Notes: a model not told the origin generated them from the letters alone. A stretch of 64,000 nt of DNA from Bradyrhizobium sp. Ce-3 (GCF_022835695.1 NZ_BQUV01000008.1:372001-436000); one strand, 5' to 3'. Shown: positions 1 to 9,404, counted from the first letter of the stretch. Numbers and translations: made by a program.

Positions 1-1361
1 ACGTCGGCGAGCGGCGCGAACGCGCCGTGCTGATATGGCTTGAGGTCCTGGAGCAGCTTGTCGTCGAGGCCGATATTGTCGGAATTGGCGTCCATCATGG
101 CCGAGAGCTTGGGCAGCTTCGCATCGATCAGACCGGTCGCGTAGGCGCCGATCTTGACGTGTCCCCATTCGCCCCAATACTCGGTATGGCCGGCGTTCCA
201 GTCGCCGATCAACTCGACATCGAGCTCGCGGCACAGCGTCGCCATGCAGATGCCGAGCGCGACCTGCATCGGCACCTTGCCGCCCGATCCGAACAATTCC
301 TGGCCGCCCCATTCGAGCGCCAACGGACTGAGGATGCGGGCGCCGCCGGCGTTCTTCTTGGCGTCGGGGTCATCGAGAAACCAGACCGTGCCGGAATCGC
401 CGGGATAGTTGTTGAGCGGCGTGTCGCCGTCGCGCGGACCGATCACGAAATCGCTGACATATTCCATGCCGCCGACGGTCTTGTAGCGATAGAACAGGCC
501 GATGATCTTGCCCTTCATCAATCCGCTGGTCGCACCGAAGGCGATCAGCGGCTGATCGATGATGTCGAGGCGGAAGGTGCCGACATTGAGATCGACGACG
601 TCGCCGACCTGGCCGACGCCGTAGACCTGCGCAGTCCAGCCCTTGACGTCGTCGACGCGGATCAGCCCGGCATCGAGATTGGCCACCACGCGCGAGCCCG
701 GCCAGCCGGGATAGACCTCGCTGAAGGCGCGCTTGCCGAGTTGCAGCGCATCGCTGACACCAAGCCGGCGCTCGGTGTTCTTGAAGCCGGCGAAAATCTC
801 GCGACCGGCCGCGCCCACCACGTGACGGTTGGAGAGCGCAAACACCGTCTCGCCATTGGTGACGAGGCAGCCGATCGAGCCGCGATGGATCTTGCCCTGG
901 ATCATGGTCTGGACCGGGAAGCCGCCGCCGACCAGATCGCTCTTGAAGACCGGCGGGTCGACCGCAGCTGGGCTATTCTCGTTCGGATCGACCTTGACCA
1001 CGCAGGTCGGCACGACACGGCCGTCCGGCAAATACAGGAACGGCGGCACCAGCTGGTCCTGCTTCTCGGGATGGTTCTTCAAGTCGGAGCGCTTCATCCA
1101 GTCGCGGACGAAGACCAGGATGCAAGGCCACGACCAGTCCTTGACCGACGAATTGAACAGCGTGCGCGGTCCGAGCGCCTGCGGCTTGGAATGGTGCCGC
1201 CGTTCGGTCGCATTGCGGTCGTTGTCCCGGATCAGGTAGCGGCCGATCGCCGTGGCGTAGACCGATTGCAGATGAGCCAGATGCACATGATAGGCCTCGC
1301 GGGCATCGAGCAGGTCCTTCACCGACAACGACGTGAAATCATGCTTGGTCAGGTCAATCAT
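1..1361 (-). CDS. Trypsin-fold serine protease, N-terminal part (C-terminus beyond window)
   Basis: The reverse strand is open from an ATG at 1361 to the window edge, giving 453 codons. The start has GGAGG six bases upstream. A chymotrypsin-like catalytic triad is visible: H180 in SNRHV, D230 in NLDAGL, and S323 in PGDSG. These have the normal order and spacing for the fold. About 150 residues precede the protease core and show no signal peptide, so the protein is probably cytoplasmic. The layout recalls the large non-secreted trypsin-like proteins related to plant NAL1; this relation is inferred, and the substrate is unknown. A long forward frame opposite it is a shadow. The C-terminus cannot be judged. 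Confidence 0.8.
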   Translation of the reverse strand, partial: MIDLTKHDFTSLSVKDLLDAREAYHVHLAHLQSVYATAIGRYLIRDNDRNATERRHHSKPQALGPRTLFNSSVKDWSWPCILVFVRDWMKRSDLKNHPEKQDQLVPPFLYLPDGRVVPTCVVKVDPNENSPAAVDPPVFKSDLVGGGFPVQTMIQGKIHRGSIGCLVTNGETVFALSNRHVVGAAGREIFAGFKNTERRLGVSDALQLGKRAFSEVYPGWPGSRVVANLDAGLIRVDDVKGWTAQVYGVGQVGDVVDLNVGTFRLDIIDQPLIAFGATSGLMKGKIIGLFYRYKTVGGMEYVSDFVIGPRDGDTPLNNYPGDSGTVWFLDDPDAKKNAGGARILSPLALEWGGQELFGSGGKVPMQVALGICMATLCRELDVELIGDWNAGHTEYWGEWGHVKIGAYATGLIDAKLPKLSAMMDANSDNIGLDDKLLQDLKPYQHGAFAPLAD

Positions 1362-1551
1362 CTGGTTCCTCCGAAAATGTGCTGTGCGGCAACGGGTTCA
1401 GGACACAGAAATAGACGATCGCGCCCGTGCACGATCGTGGGTTAGTTCACACAACTAATACAATTTAAAAGGGATGACACGAATGTGACGGGTCTCGGAG
1501 ACTGCCGTGGCCGCCTGTGGGCCGTCTCATATTTCCGGTGAGCGCGGCCCG

Positions 1552-2466
1552 CTATTTCCGCTGCGCGCGGCCCTTGGCGAAATGCCTGGCAAGGAAATCC
1601 GCCAGCACCTCGACGCGCGCGGGCCGCGGGCCGCCGGGCGGGGTGACGAGATGCACCGCGCCCTCGGGCTGCTTCCAGCCCTTCAGAATCACCTCGACCT
1701 CGCCGCGCGCGATCGCATCGCCGACGATGAAGTCGGGCAGATCGGCGATGCCGAGACCGGCGAGCAGCGCCGGCATCACGGCTTCGCCATTGTTGACCCG
1801 CAGCTGGCCGGCGGGACGCACGCTCGCCTGCTCGCCGGAGGCGTTGGTGTAGTGCCAGACGCCCTGGGTCGACAGATAGGCGTAGCCGAAGCATTTGTGC
1901 TCGGCGAGATGCATCGGATGGGTCGGCCGGCCGTAGCGCTTCAGGTAGGACGGCGCTGCCACCGTGTAGCGGGGCATGCCGCACAGCCGGCGCGCGATCA
2001 GCGAGGAATCCGGCAGCCGCGCGATGCGCAGGCCGGCATCGAAGCCTTCGCCGATCAGATCGACGGTGGCGTCGCTCAGATGCAGGTCGATCGCAACTTC
2101 CGGATAGGCCTCCATGAATTCCGGCAGCAGCGGCGCCACCGTCTTGATGCCAAAGCTCATCGGCACCGCGAGCCGCACCAGACCGCGCGGCGTGGTCGAC
2201 TGCGCCAGCGCCTCGTTCTCGGCGGCCTCGCCATCGGCCAGCAGCCGCGCGGCGCGCTCCGACAATTTCTGGCCGGCATCGGTCAGCGCGAGCCGCCGCG
2301 AGGTGCGATTGAACAGCCGGGCGCCGAGCCGCTCCTCCAGCCGGCTGACCGCCTTCGACACCGTCGCCTTGGATAGCGAGAGCTCGGTCGCCGCCGCCGC
2401 AAATGACCGTAATTCCACGACTTTCGCGAAGATCGCGAGCCCCTCGAAGTCCGGCAGTTTTGACAT
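1552..2466 (-). CDS. LysR-family transcriptional regulator
   Basis: 304 residues, the normal LysR length. The N-terminus (SFAAAATELSLSKATVSKAV) is the winged helix-turn-helix, followed by a type-2 periplasmic-binding-like effector domain. I chose the ATG at 2466 because GAGGA lies nine bases upstream. A start at 2511 would add 15 residues and run into the operator region. The gene is divergent from the SDR-pirin-wrbA unit. By LysR convention it probably regulates that unit, sensing an unknown and likely quinone-like or electrophilic compound. The effector is inference. Confidence 0.9.
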   Translation of the reverse strand: MSKLPDFEGLAIFAKVVELRSFAAAATELSLSKATVSKAVSRLEERLGARLFNRTSRRLALTDAGQKLSERAARLLADGEAAENEALAQSTTPRGLVRLAVPMSFGIKTVAPLLPEFMEAYPEVAIDLHLSDATVDLIGEGFDAGLRIARLPDSSLIARRLCGMPRYTVAAPSYLKRYGRPTHPMHLAEHKCFGYAYLSTQGVWHYTNASGEQASVRPAGQLRVNNGEAVMPALLAGLGIADLPDFIVGDAIARGEVEVILKGWKQPEGAVHLVTPPGGPRPARVEVLADFLARHFAKGRAQRK

Positions 2467-2490
2467 GGGCCGCGGTCCTCTTTGCTCATT

Positions 2491-2509
2491 ATTGGAAACA
2501 ATGAGTTTC
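2491..2509. promoter_or_regulatory. Candidate LysR operator
   Basis: The 128-base divergent gap holds GAAAC-N5-GTTTC (2495-2509) overlapping ATTG-N4-CAAT (2491-2502). It is AT-rich and dyad-symmetric, sits just upstream of the LysR start, and has the size of a T-N11-A LysR box. The assignment is inferred from position and symmetry. Confidence 0.45.
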
Positions 2510-2594
2510 AATAGTTTCTATTTCTATACCACAGCCGGAGGCATATCCAAGTGCCATCAAATCCAGTCGCAAGTCCAATTGATGGAGAAATCCA

Positions 2595-3347
2595 ATGACC
2601 AAGAAGCTCTCAGGCAAGGTTGCTCTCATCACCGGCGGTTCACGCGGCATCGGCGCGGCCAGCGCCCGTGCGCTCGCTGCGGAGGGCGCCAACGTCGCGA
2701 TCAGCTACGTCGCCTCTCCCGAAAAGGCCGAAGCCGTGGTTGCCGAGTTGAAGGCCAACGGCGTCAATGCCCGCGCCTACAAGGCTGACCAGGCCTCGTC
2801 ATCCGATGTCGATCAGTTGGTGAAGAGCGTCGCCCGCGATTTTGGCCGGCTCGACATCCTCGTCAACAACGCCGGTGTCGCATCCGGCGGTGCGGTCGAC
2901 GATCCGAAGGCCGACACCGCGACGCTCGCCCGTCAGGAGGCCATCAACGTCGACGGCGTGATCACCGCGATCCGCGCTGCCTCGAAGCTGATGGGTGAAG
3001 GCGGCCGCATCGTCACCGTCGGCTCGATGCTGGCGGATCGCGCCTCGTTCCCCGGGCTTGCCGACTACGTCGCCAGCAAGGCGGCCGTCGTCGGTTACAC
3101 CAAGGGCGCGGCGCGCGACCTCGGACCGCGCGGCATCACCGTCAACGTGGTCCAGCCGGGCTCGATCGACACCGACATGAACCCGAAGGACGGCGGCGAG
3201 TTTGCCGAAACGCAACGCTTGCAGCACGCGCTGCAGCGCTTCGGCCGCCCGGAGGAAGTCGCGGCGGGGGTCGTGTTCCTGGCCAGCCCGGAAGCGTCCT
3301 TCGTGACCGGCACCGTGCTCAACGTCGACGGCGGCTTCGGCGCCTGA
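2595..3347 (+). CDS. SDR-family oxidoreductase (3-oxoacyl-ACP reductase-like)
   Basis: 250 residues, a classical short-chain dehydrogenase. It has the nucleotide-binding TGGSRGIG at residues 13-20, NNAG at 91-94, and the catalytic S144, Y158 and K162 (YVASK). The C-terminal GTVLNVDGGF is typical of FabG-like enzymes. The reaction is NAD(P)H-dependent carbonyl reduction or the reverse; the substrate is unknown. It is the first gene of a three-gene unit with pirin and WrbA proteins, which points to quinone or carbonyl detoxification rather than fatty-acid synthesis. Confidence 0.93.
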   Translation: MTKKLSGKVALITGGSRGIGAASARALAAEGANVAISYVASPEKAEAVVAELKANGVNARAYKADQASSSDVDQLVKSVARDFGRLDILVNNAGVASGGAVDDPKADTATLARQEAINVDGVITAIRAASKLMGEGGRIVTVGSMLADRASFPGLADYVASKAAVVGYTKGAARDLGPRGITVNVVQPGSIDTDMNPKDGGEFAETQRLQHALQRFGRPEEVAAGVVFLASPEASFVTGTVLNVDGGFGA

Positions 3348-3366
3348 TCGCGAAATTGATGGAGAC

Positions 3367-3386
3367 GCCGGGCATCAGCGCCCGGC
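3367..3386 (+). other. Intercistronic hairpin after SDR gene
   Basis: GCCGGGC (3367-3373), a six-base loop, then GCCCGGC (3380-3386). The stem is a perfect seven base pairs, 19 bases after the SDR stop and before the pirin gene. There is no T-tract, so it is more likely an mRNA-processing or stability element than a terminator. Confidence 0.5.
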
Positions 3387-3419
3387 CTGCCTGCAACATC
3401 CAAATCAAGGGGAATGACC

Positions 3420-4118
3420 ATGATCGAACTGAAACCATTCGCAACGCTCGGCGGTGCCGACCACGGTTGGCTGAAAGCCAAGCATCACTTCTCGTTTGCG
3501 AGCTACTACGATCCCGCCAATGTCAGCCACGGCGCACTGCGCGTCTGGAATGACGACGAGATCGCGCCCAACTCCGGCTTCCCGGCGCATCCGCATGCCA
3601 ACATGGAAATCATCACCTATGTTCGCGAAGGCGCGATCACCCACCAGGACTCGCTCGGCAACAAGGGACGCACCGAAGCCGGCGACGTGCAGGTGATGAG
3701 CGCCGGCAGCGGCATCCGTCACTCCGAGTACAATCTGGAGCCGGCGAAGACCAAGATCTTCCAGATCTGGATCGAGCCGACGACCAAGGGCGGCCAGCCG
3801 ACCTGGGGCTCCAAGCCGTTCCCGAAGGCGGACCGCTCCGGCAAGCTCGTCACCATCGCCTCCGGTATCGACGGCGACGACGACGCGCTGCCGATCCGCG
3901 CCGACGCGCGGGTGCTCGCCACCACGCTGAAGGCCGGCGAGAGCGCGGAATACACCGCCGACAAGGCCCGTCACCTCTATCTGGTGCCGGCGGCCGGCAG
4001 CATCGAGGTCAACGGCGTGCGCGTCAATGCACGCGACGGTGCCGCGATCCGCGACGAGGCCAGACTGAAGATCACCGCGCTCGAGGATGCCGAGCTCGTG
4101 CTGGTCGACGCGGCCTGA
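3420..4118 (+). CDS. Pirin-family bicupin protein
   Basis: 232 residues. The metal ligands of pirin are all present in the N-terminal cupin: H57 and H59 (AHPHANME), H101 and E103 (RHSEYN). Pirins bind Fe and act as quercetin dioxygenases or redox-linked regulators. Two in-frame ATGs exist, at 3414 and 3420. The sequence AAGGGGA (3407-3413) touches the first but is six bases from the second, so 3420 is preferred. The gene lies between an SDR and wrbA, a combination that suggests handling of quinones or flavonoids; this last step is inference. Confidence 0.92.
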   Translation: MIELKPFATLGGADHGWLKAKHHFSFASYYDPANVSHGALRVWNDDEIAPNSGFPAHPHANMEIITYVREGAITHQDSLGNKGRTEAGDVQVMSAGSGIRHSEYNLEPAKTKIFQIWIEPTTKGGQPTWGSKPFPKADRSGKLVTIASGIDGDDDALPIRADARVLATTLKAGESAEYTADKARHLYLVPAAGSIEVNGVRVNARDGAAIRDEARLKITALEDAELVLVDAA

Positions 4119-4132
4119 TCACCACTCACCCT

Positions 4133-4160
4133 GCATGCGCGGACCCACGTCCGCGCATGC
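4133..4160 (+). other. Strong intercistronic hairpin between pirin gene and wrbA
   Basis: An 11-base-pair perfect stem (GCATGCGCGGA, six-base loop, TCCGCGCATGC) in the 91-base gap. It is followed by a C-rich run rather than T residues. It could lower wrbA expression by partial termination, or protect the upstream mRNA end. Confidence 0.55.
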
Positions 4161-4209
4161 CCCTCCCCCCTCAAATCATCTTCCCCTGCAAAACCTAAAG
4201 GAGGCCATC

Positions 4210-4809
4210 ATGGCCAAGGTTCTCGTGCTCTATTACTCCGCCTACGGTCACATCGAGGCGATGGCGAATGCCGTCGCGGAAGGCGCCCGCGAAGCCGGCG
4301 CCACCGTCGACATCAAGCGCGTGCCCGAGCTGGTGCCGGCGGAAGTCGCCAAGGCGTCGTACTACAAGCTCGACCAGGCCGCGCCGATCGCTGAGATCAA
4401 CGATCTCGCCAATTACGATGCGATCATCGTCGGCACCGGCACCCGGTTCGGCCGCATGGCTTCGCAGATGGCCAACTTCCTCGACCAGGCCGGCGGCCTC
4501 TGGGCCAGAGGCGCGCTGAACGGCAAGGTCGGCGGCGCCTTCACCTCGAGCGCGACGCAGCATGGCGGCCAGGAGACCACGCTGTTCTCGATCATCACCA
4601 ACCTGCTGCATTTCGGCCTGACGGTCGTCGGCCTGAATTACGGCTTTGCCGGCCAGATGAAGCTCGATGAAGTCACCGGCGGCGCGCCCTACGGCGCGAC
4701 CACGATTACCGGCGGCGACGGCAGCCGCCAGCCCAGCGAGAACGAACTCGCCGGCGCCCGCTACCAGGGCCGCGCGATCGCGGAGACCGCGAAGAAGCTG
4801 CACGGCTGA
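4210..4809 (+). CDS. wrbA: NAD(P)H:quinone oxidoreductase WrbA
   Basis: 199 residues, the normal WrbA length. The N-terminus ([16 protein letters not shown]) is the FMN phosphate-binding flavodoxin loop. Other WrbA hallmarks are GTRFGRM and [11 protein letters not shown]. It reduces quinones by two electrons in the cytoplasm, avoiding semiquinone radicals. The start at 4210 is fixed by AAAGGAGG (4197-4204). The same frame is open further upstream, but that part overlaps the pirin gene and the hairpin. It is probably cotranscribed with the SDR and pirin genes, though an 11-base-pair hairpin separates it from them. Confidence 0.96.
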   Translation: MAKVLVLYYSAYGHIEAMANAVAEGAREAGATVDIKRVPELVPAEVAKASYYKLDQAAPIAEINDLANYDAIIVGTGTRFGRMASQMANFLDQAGGLWARGALNGKVGGAFTSSATQHGGQETTLFSIITNLLHFGLTVVGLNYGFAGQMKLDEVTGGAPYGATTITGGDGSRQPSENELAGARYQGRAIAETAKKLHG

Positions 4810-4979
4810 GCTACCCAGGTCGGGTTTCACGCCCGGCCAGATGCTTGCGCAACAGGGCGGCACTCCCAGGCGATTGCCGCCCTATCCGTTGCGTTTGCAA
4901 ACGCTGGTTCCCGAAGTCATCGGGACCATTTTCGTGGTATGCCGCAAGGCGTCTTGTCGGCGCAGCCGTGAGGTTTGTC

Positions 4980-5927
4980 ATGACCAACACACAGAACACC
5001 CGCTGGCCGGAACTGCCGACCGCGGCGTGGCGCGACAGCTGCGCCACGCTCCAGCTCTTCACCCAGATCGCCGGCAAGATCCGGCTGGCGAAGTCGCCCT
5101 GGCTCAATCATTCCTGGCACGTCACGCTCTATGTCACGCCGCGCGGGCTGACCACCTCGCCGATCCCCGACGGCGACCGCTCGTTCCAGATCGACTTCGA
5201 TTTCATCGACCAGACGCTCCGTATCTCGACCAGCGACGGGACCGAGCGGCAGTTCACGCTGGCCGGTCAATCGGTCGCGAGCTTCTACGCGGCGACCATG
5301 ACGAACCTGAAGGACCTGGGAATCGACGTCGTCATTGACGAGATACCGAACGAAATCGCCGACCCGATCCGGTTTTCGCAGGATACGCAGCATGCCTCCT
5401 ACGACGCGGATGCGGTGCGACGGTTTCACCAGATCCTTGTCAACTGCGACCGCGTGTTCAAGCAGTTCCGGACCGGCTTTCTCGGCAAGGCGAGCCCGGT
5501 GCATTTCTTCTGGGGCAGCTTCGACCTCGCGGTGACGCGCTTCTCCGGCAGGACGGCACCACGACATCCCGGCGGCGTGCCTCATTTGCCCGACGAGGTC
5601 GCGCACGAAGCCTATTCGCACGAGGTCAGCAGCGCCGGCTTCTGGCCGGGCGGCGGCGCGATCGATTATCCCGCCTTCTATTCCTACGCCTATCCGGAAC
5701 CCGCCGGCTATCGCAGCACGCCGGTGCGGCCCGACGCTGCATTCTTCAGCGAGACGCTCGGCGAATTCATCCTGCCCTACGATGCGGTGCGAACGGCTGC
5801 GGATCCGGACAAGGCGCTGCTCGAATTCCTGCAATCGAGCTATGAGGCCGCGGCCATCAACGCGAACTGGGACCGTGCCGCGCTGGAATGCGCTCCGGGC
5901 CAGGCAGGCGTGGTCCGGGGAGTCTAG
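4980..5927 (+). CDS. DUF5996 family protein
   Basis: 315 residues from the ATG at 4980, with GTGAGG six bases upstream; the frame runs further upstream without an initiation site. It matches the DUF5996 pattern: WPELP near the start, then KIRLAKSP, NHSWHVTLYVT and RGLTTSPIPDGDRSF. No enzymatic function is established for the family. It lacks a signal peptide or membrane segment. It lies between wrbA and the polysaccharide locus, in the wrbA direction, with a gap of 170 bases, so it may have its own promoter. Confidence 0.88.
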   Translation: MTNTQNTRWPELPTAAWRDSCATLQLFTQIAGKIRLAKSPWLNHSWHVTLYVTPRGLTTSPIPDGDRSFQIDFDFIDQTLRISTSDGTERQFTLAGQSVASFYAATMTNLKDLGIDVVIDEIPNEIADPIRFSQDTQHASYDADAVRRFHQILVNCDRVFKQFRTGFLGKASPVHFFWGSFDLAVTRFSGRTAPRHPGGVPHLPDEVAHEAYSHEVSSAGFWPGGGAIDYPAFYSYAYPEPAGYRSTPVRPDAAFFSETLGEFILPYDAVRTAADPDKALLEFLQSSYEAAAINANWDRAALECAPGQAGVVRGV

Positions 5928-5949
5928 CGCCGGCGCGCCGCAGCAACGC

Positions 5950-7140
5950 TCAATCCTCTTCGCGCGACGGCGTCGCCTTGCCGAGCGCCTGCTTCAGCCG
6001 CGCCGAGAGTTTTGGATAGTGGCGCAGCGCCAGCACGGCGCGGTCGCGCAGCGCGCGCGGCTGCCCGCGCCAGCTCAAGGCCGCGCCGAGATCGACCAGC
6101 GGCGTCCGCTGCGGCCCGAACCGCCGCTTGTAGCTGTAATTGCCGATCGAGAATTCGAACTCGCGCACACCGTCCCTGTGCAAGGCTTCGATGGTGCGGT
6201 CGATGATCAGCCGACCGGGCGAGCATGCCGACCACTTCTCTCCGGCATTGCTGATCCGGATCATGATGTAGCGCGAACCGGTGCGGATACCGAGCAGCGT
6301 CGCCACCACTTCGTCACGCGTCGTGAGCGCGGTCATCAGAGCATAGCCGCGACCGGTGCCTTCGCGAACCAGGTCGCGATAGAAGGCAGTGCAATCGGCA
6401 TTGTCGAGAACGTAGTTGAGCCCAAGGCCCAGCAACCGATCCCCCTGCTGCGCCTCCGTGACCGAAAGCAGCTCCAGCGCTTCATCGGTATCGACAGCGA
6501 ATTTGAACGCCGCAGACGGCTCGCGCGTGAACACGCGCCAGCTCCGTCCCAGCTCCTTGCGAACCTTACGGTCCAGCTCGTAGCGCCAGGCATTGTAGTC
6601 GTCGCCGACCGTCAGCAGATTGCCGTTGACGACCGACGGGCCGACGCCGTCGAGCAGCGCCAGTGGATTGGCGCGCGCCGCGAGCTTGAGCGGCATCTTG
6701 CGAAACCGAACGAGATCGGCGCCGCCGTCGACCTCGCGCAGCGCAGCCTGCAGATCGCGCCAGAATTGCCATGCAGCCAGGTCGTCGCGCGGCGCGGCAG
6801 GGCCGAGAATGGGCGCATTGAAGTCGGTGAGGTTGAGGTCGGCGAATTCGACGATGCGAAGGCCGACCTGCCGGTGACGGATCAGCGGCAGCAGCGCCGC
6901 CCGCTCGCCGGTCGCGGCATCGCTGACGAGCGCGATCAACGGCTCGACGCCGTCGGTCGACGCGAAGGCCCGGTACCACGACGCATACCATTGCGGATGC
7001 TGGAACGCGGTGAGCGGCTCGAAGGCCCCCCAGCGGGCGGCCGCCTGCGCCCAATCGTAAACCAGCTCGACGCGATAGCCGATTGCATAGGACGCGACCC
7101 GCGCCCCGAATTTCTCTACCGCTGTCGTCAAGACTGTCAT
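5950..7140 (-). CDS. GNAT-family N-acetyltransferase, CelD/BcsL type
   Basis: 396 residues. The protein resembles CelD/BcsL acetyltransferases found in cellulose and exopolysaccharide loci: an N-terminal half with FEPLTAFQHPQWYASWY, then a C-terminal GNAT-like half containing FEFSIGNYSYKRRFGP. The probable role is acyl transfer onto a nascent polysaccharide or its precursor in the cytoplasm. The acyl donor and acceptor are not known. It follows the JmjC-like gene by 29 bases on the same strand, so the two probably form an operon. It is the left end of the polysaccharide locus. Confidence 0.82.
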   Translation of the reverse strand: MTVLTTAVEKFGARVASYAIGYRVELVYDWAQAAARWGAFEPLTAFQHPQWYASWYRAFASTDGVEPLIALVSDAATGERAALLPLIRHRQVGLRIVEFADLNLTDFNAPILGPAAPRDDLAAWQFWRDLQAALREVDGGADLVRFRKMPLKLAARANPLALLDGVGPSVVNGNLLTVGDDYNAWRYELDRKVRKELGRSWRVFTREPSAAFKFAVDTDEALELLSVTEAQQGDRLLGLGLNYVLDNADCTAFYRDLVREGTGRGYALMTALTTRDEVVATLLGIRTGSRYIMIRISNAGEKWSACSPGRLIIDRTIEALHRDGVREFEFSIGNYSYKRRFGPQRTPLVDLGAALSWRGQPRALRDRAVLALRHYPKLSARLKQALGKATPSREED

Positions 7141-7169
7141 GTCAGTACCTGCTGCCGGCGCAAGCTCGC

Positions 7170-8117
7170 TTACGCCGCTTCCAATGCCGCCTTGGGCAGA
7201 TCGACGATCTTGCCGAGATCGCTCTCGTCAAGACGGAAGTCGATCGGGCGGCGCACCGCGCGCTCGCGCTTCACCCATTTGCTGTCACGCAGCAGCTTCT
7301 GCATCACCTGCTTGGCCAAGAACGTCGGGCCTCGGATGCTGCGGCTGCGCGGCGTATAGCCGAAGCGATGGCGCAGCATGCCGTTGGCGAGATGCAGGAT
7401 CTGGGCACGGCGGATGTCGTCGTTCACATAGGAGATCGTCATCGAGATGTTGACGGTGTCGAGGTTCTCGACGCGATGCGGCGCGTTGAGCGGCCAGTTC
7501 AGCATCTGGCCGGGCTCGAGATCGATCACCTGCGCGTGCCAGTCGAACCAGGGCTCGTAGGGGATATCGACCTCGACATCGAACAACGCGATGCTCTCCA
7601 GATGCTCGGGCCGGATGAACGGCTGGGTGTTGGGATAGATGTAGACCCGCTTGCGGCCGGCGATCTGGACCAGGCCCTGTCCCGGCAGATCGGCATGGTA
7701 GTACACCTGCGCATCGGGCGACGAGATCAGGATGCCGGCCTGATGCGTCGGCGCGTCGAAGCCCGGAACCTTGGCTGCGATCTCGCCGAACATCTGCTCT
7801 ATCATGTCGCGGTAACGGCGATCGACCGCGGTGACGTTGCGCAGGTTGAGCCACAGGCCGCCGCGCGAAATCGCCTCGATCACCTGATGGCCGCGCAGCC
7901 GGCCGATCTCGCCCTCGCGCCAGACCCGGCTCGAGCCCTTGGCGCCGGTCTTGACCAGGCTGTAATGCTCGCGCGGATAGTGCTCGATCAGCTTCGCGAG
8001 ATCGTCCATCGAGAACGCCGGCCGCTGGTGCATGGTGTGCTCGAGCCGGATCGGCTGATGGCTCCAGAGCTTGGAATGGCTGTCATCCCAATTCGCGAAG
8101 ATCTTGCCCGTCGTCAT
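7170..8117 (-). CDS. JmjC/cupin-8-like Fe(II)/2-oxoglutarate oxygenase
   Basis: 315 residues from the ATG at 8117, with AGGAG eight bases upstream. A complete facial-triad pattern is visible: H141 and D143 (YYHADLPGQ) and H214 (NAPHRVEN). The basic segment RKRVYIYP after the HxD is where JmjC/cupin-8 proteins often bind 2-oxoglutarate. Family members hydroxylate proteins or small molecules. In this setting the target could be a sugar or a glycan-pathway protein, but that is inference. The gene is divergent from the GT4 gene across 195 bases and upstream of the GNAT gene. Confidence 0.75.
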   Translation of the reverse strand: MTTGKIFANWDDSHSKLWSHQPIRLEHTMHQRPAFSMDDLAKLIEHYPREHYSLVKTGAKGSSRVWREGEIGRLRGHQVIEAISRGGLWLNLRNVTAVDRRYRDMIEQMFGEIAAKVPGFDAPTHQAGILISSPDAQVYYHADLPGQGLVQIAGRKRVYIYPNTQPFIRPEHLESIALFDVEVDIPYEPWFDWHAQVIDLEPGQMLNWPLNAPHRVENLDTVNISMTISYVNDDIRRAQILHLANGMLRHRFGYTPRSRSIRGPTFLAKQVMQKLLRDSKWVKRERAVRRPIDFRLDESDLGKIVDLPKAALEAA

Positions 8118-8312
8118 GGTCGCGCTCCTGGCTGCTGCGCCGTTCCGCTTCATCCGATGTCCCGTTCCGGGACGAACTGGCAGCTCTTGCGCAAAGCTTG
8201 GCAAGAACGGTGCCGTCACGTATGCGCGCGGGGTTACCCAAAGCTAATGTCTCGCCGATATGGCTAACCGCGACCTCGTCCGGGACCCACGTCGCCTAAA
8301 CCATCGAGCACG

Positions 8313-9404
8313 ATGAGAAAAAAGACCCGATATCGCGCGCTGTTTCTCGGCGCCGGGCCGCAGATGCACTGCGGCGTCGGGCAATTCACCCGCCTGTTGC
8401 AGGAGACGATCGAGAAGATCGAGCCCGGCGCTAGCACGGCGTTAACCCTGACGCAGACCGACGGTGCGATCGGCGAGATCTGGCGCGCCGTCGGCGCCGC
8501 CGACTGCGTGATCTGCAACTTCCCGATCGTGGCCTGGAAACGCGTGATCGCGCGGCCGCTGCTCGCGCTGCTGTTCGCCCGGCTGCGCCGTCGCAAGGTT
8601 GTCCTGATTCAGCACGAATGGGCCGGCCTCAACGGCATCCGCCGGCTGACCTATATCCCCGCGCTATGGCTCGCCAACACCATCGTGATGTTCTCGCCGC
8701 TGGTGCGCCGCGAGCTCGCCGACGATCCGGTCATGCGCGGCATGGTGCGAAAATGCGTGCTGGCGCCGCTGCCCCCGAACATCGCGGCGCCCGCCGGCTT
8801 CGCGGATTCGATGCTGCTGCATCGGCTCGTCGCCGCACGTGGCGATGGCCAGCTCATCGTCGGCCATTTCGGCTCGATCTATCCCGGCAAGCAGCCGAAT
8901 GGATTGCTCGAGATCGGCGCGATCCTGAAACAGCGCGGCTTGCGGCCGCTGATCGTCTATGTCGGCTCGTTCATCCGCGGCGTCGACAACACCGAGCAAA
9001 AATTCTATGCCCGCGTCGCCGAGCTCGGATTGAAGGGCGACGTGGTCGTCTCCGGCTATGTCGCCTCCGATCACGAGGTGTTCGGCCTGCTCGGCGAAAT
9101 CGACGTGTTCTGCTACTCGCTGGCGGAAGGCCTGACCGCGCGGCGGTCGAGCATCCTGGCCTGCGTGCAGTCCGGCCGGCCGCTGATCGTCACCGGCCCC
9201 GCATTGCCGGACGAGTTCGACCACCATCCGCGCTTCAAGGAGCTGATCGACCGCGGCGCCATCCTGCTGGTGCCGCGCGGCGCCGAGAGTGCTGTATATG
9301 CCGACCGTATCGTCACCGCATTGAAGCGGCCTACCGTGCCGGTGCCATTCGATTTCGACGGCTGGTGGACCGATGTCGCCAAGGCGATCCGCGCCGAGCT
9401 TTAG
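8313..9404 (+). CDS. GT4-like glycosyltransferase
   Basis: 363 residues with a GT-B layout. The N-terminal domain has FLGAGPQMHCGVGQFTRLL, a glycine-rich acceptor-side loop. The C-terminal Rossmann domain has VGHFGSIYPGKQPNGLLEIG and later DVFCYSLAEGLTARRSS in place of the usual E-x7-E donor site. It probably transfers a sugar onto a lipid-linked repeat unit at the cytoplasmic membrane face. Donor and acceptor are unknown. Its stop overlaps by four bases with the stop of the convergent Wzy_C gene, and a GAAAGCGCTTTC palindrome follows. Confidence 0.85.
   Translation: MRKKTRYRALFLGAGPQMHCGVGQFTRLLQETIEKIEPGASTALTLTQTDGAIGEIWRAVGAADCVICNFPIVAWKRVIARPLLALLFARLRRRKVVLIQHEWAGLNGIRRLTYIPALWLANTIVMFSPLVRRELADDPVMRGMVRKCVLAPLPPNIAAPAGFADSMLLHRLVAARGDGQLIVGHFGSIYPGKQPNGLLEIGAILKQRGLRPLIVYVGSFIRGVDNTEQKFYARVAELGLKGDVVVSGYVASDHEVFGLLGEIDVFCYSLAEGLTARRSSILACVQSGRPLIVTGPALPDEFDHHPRFKELIDRGAILLVPRGAESAVYADRIVTALKRPTVPVPFDFDGWWTDVAKAIRAEL

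Noticed and set aside
27-1445. A 472-residue forward frame at the left edge
   Set aside because: The reverse strand encodes an intact protease triad with a good ribosome binding site; the forward frame has none.
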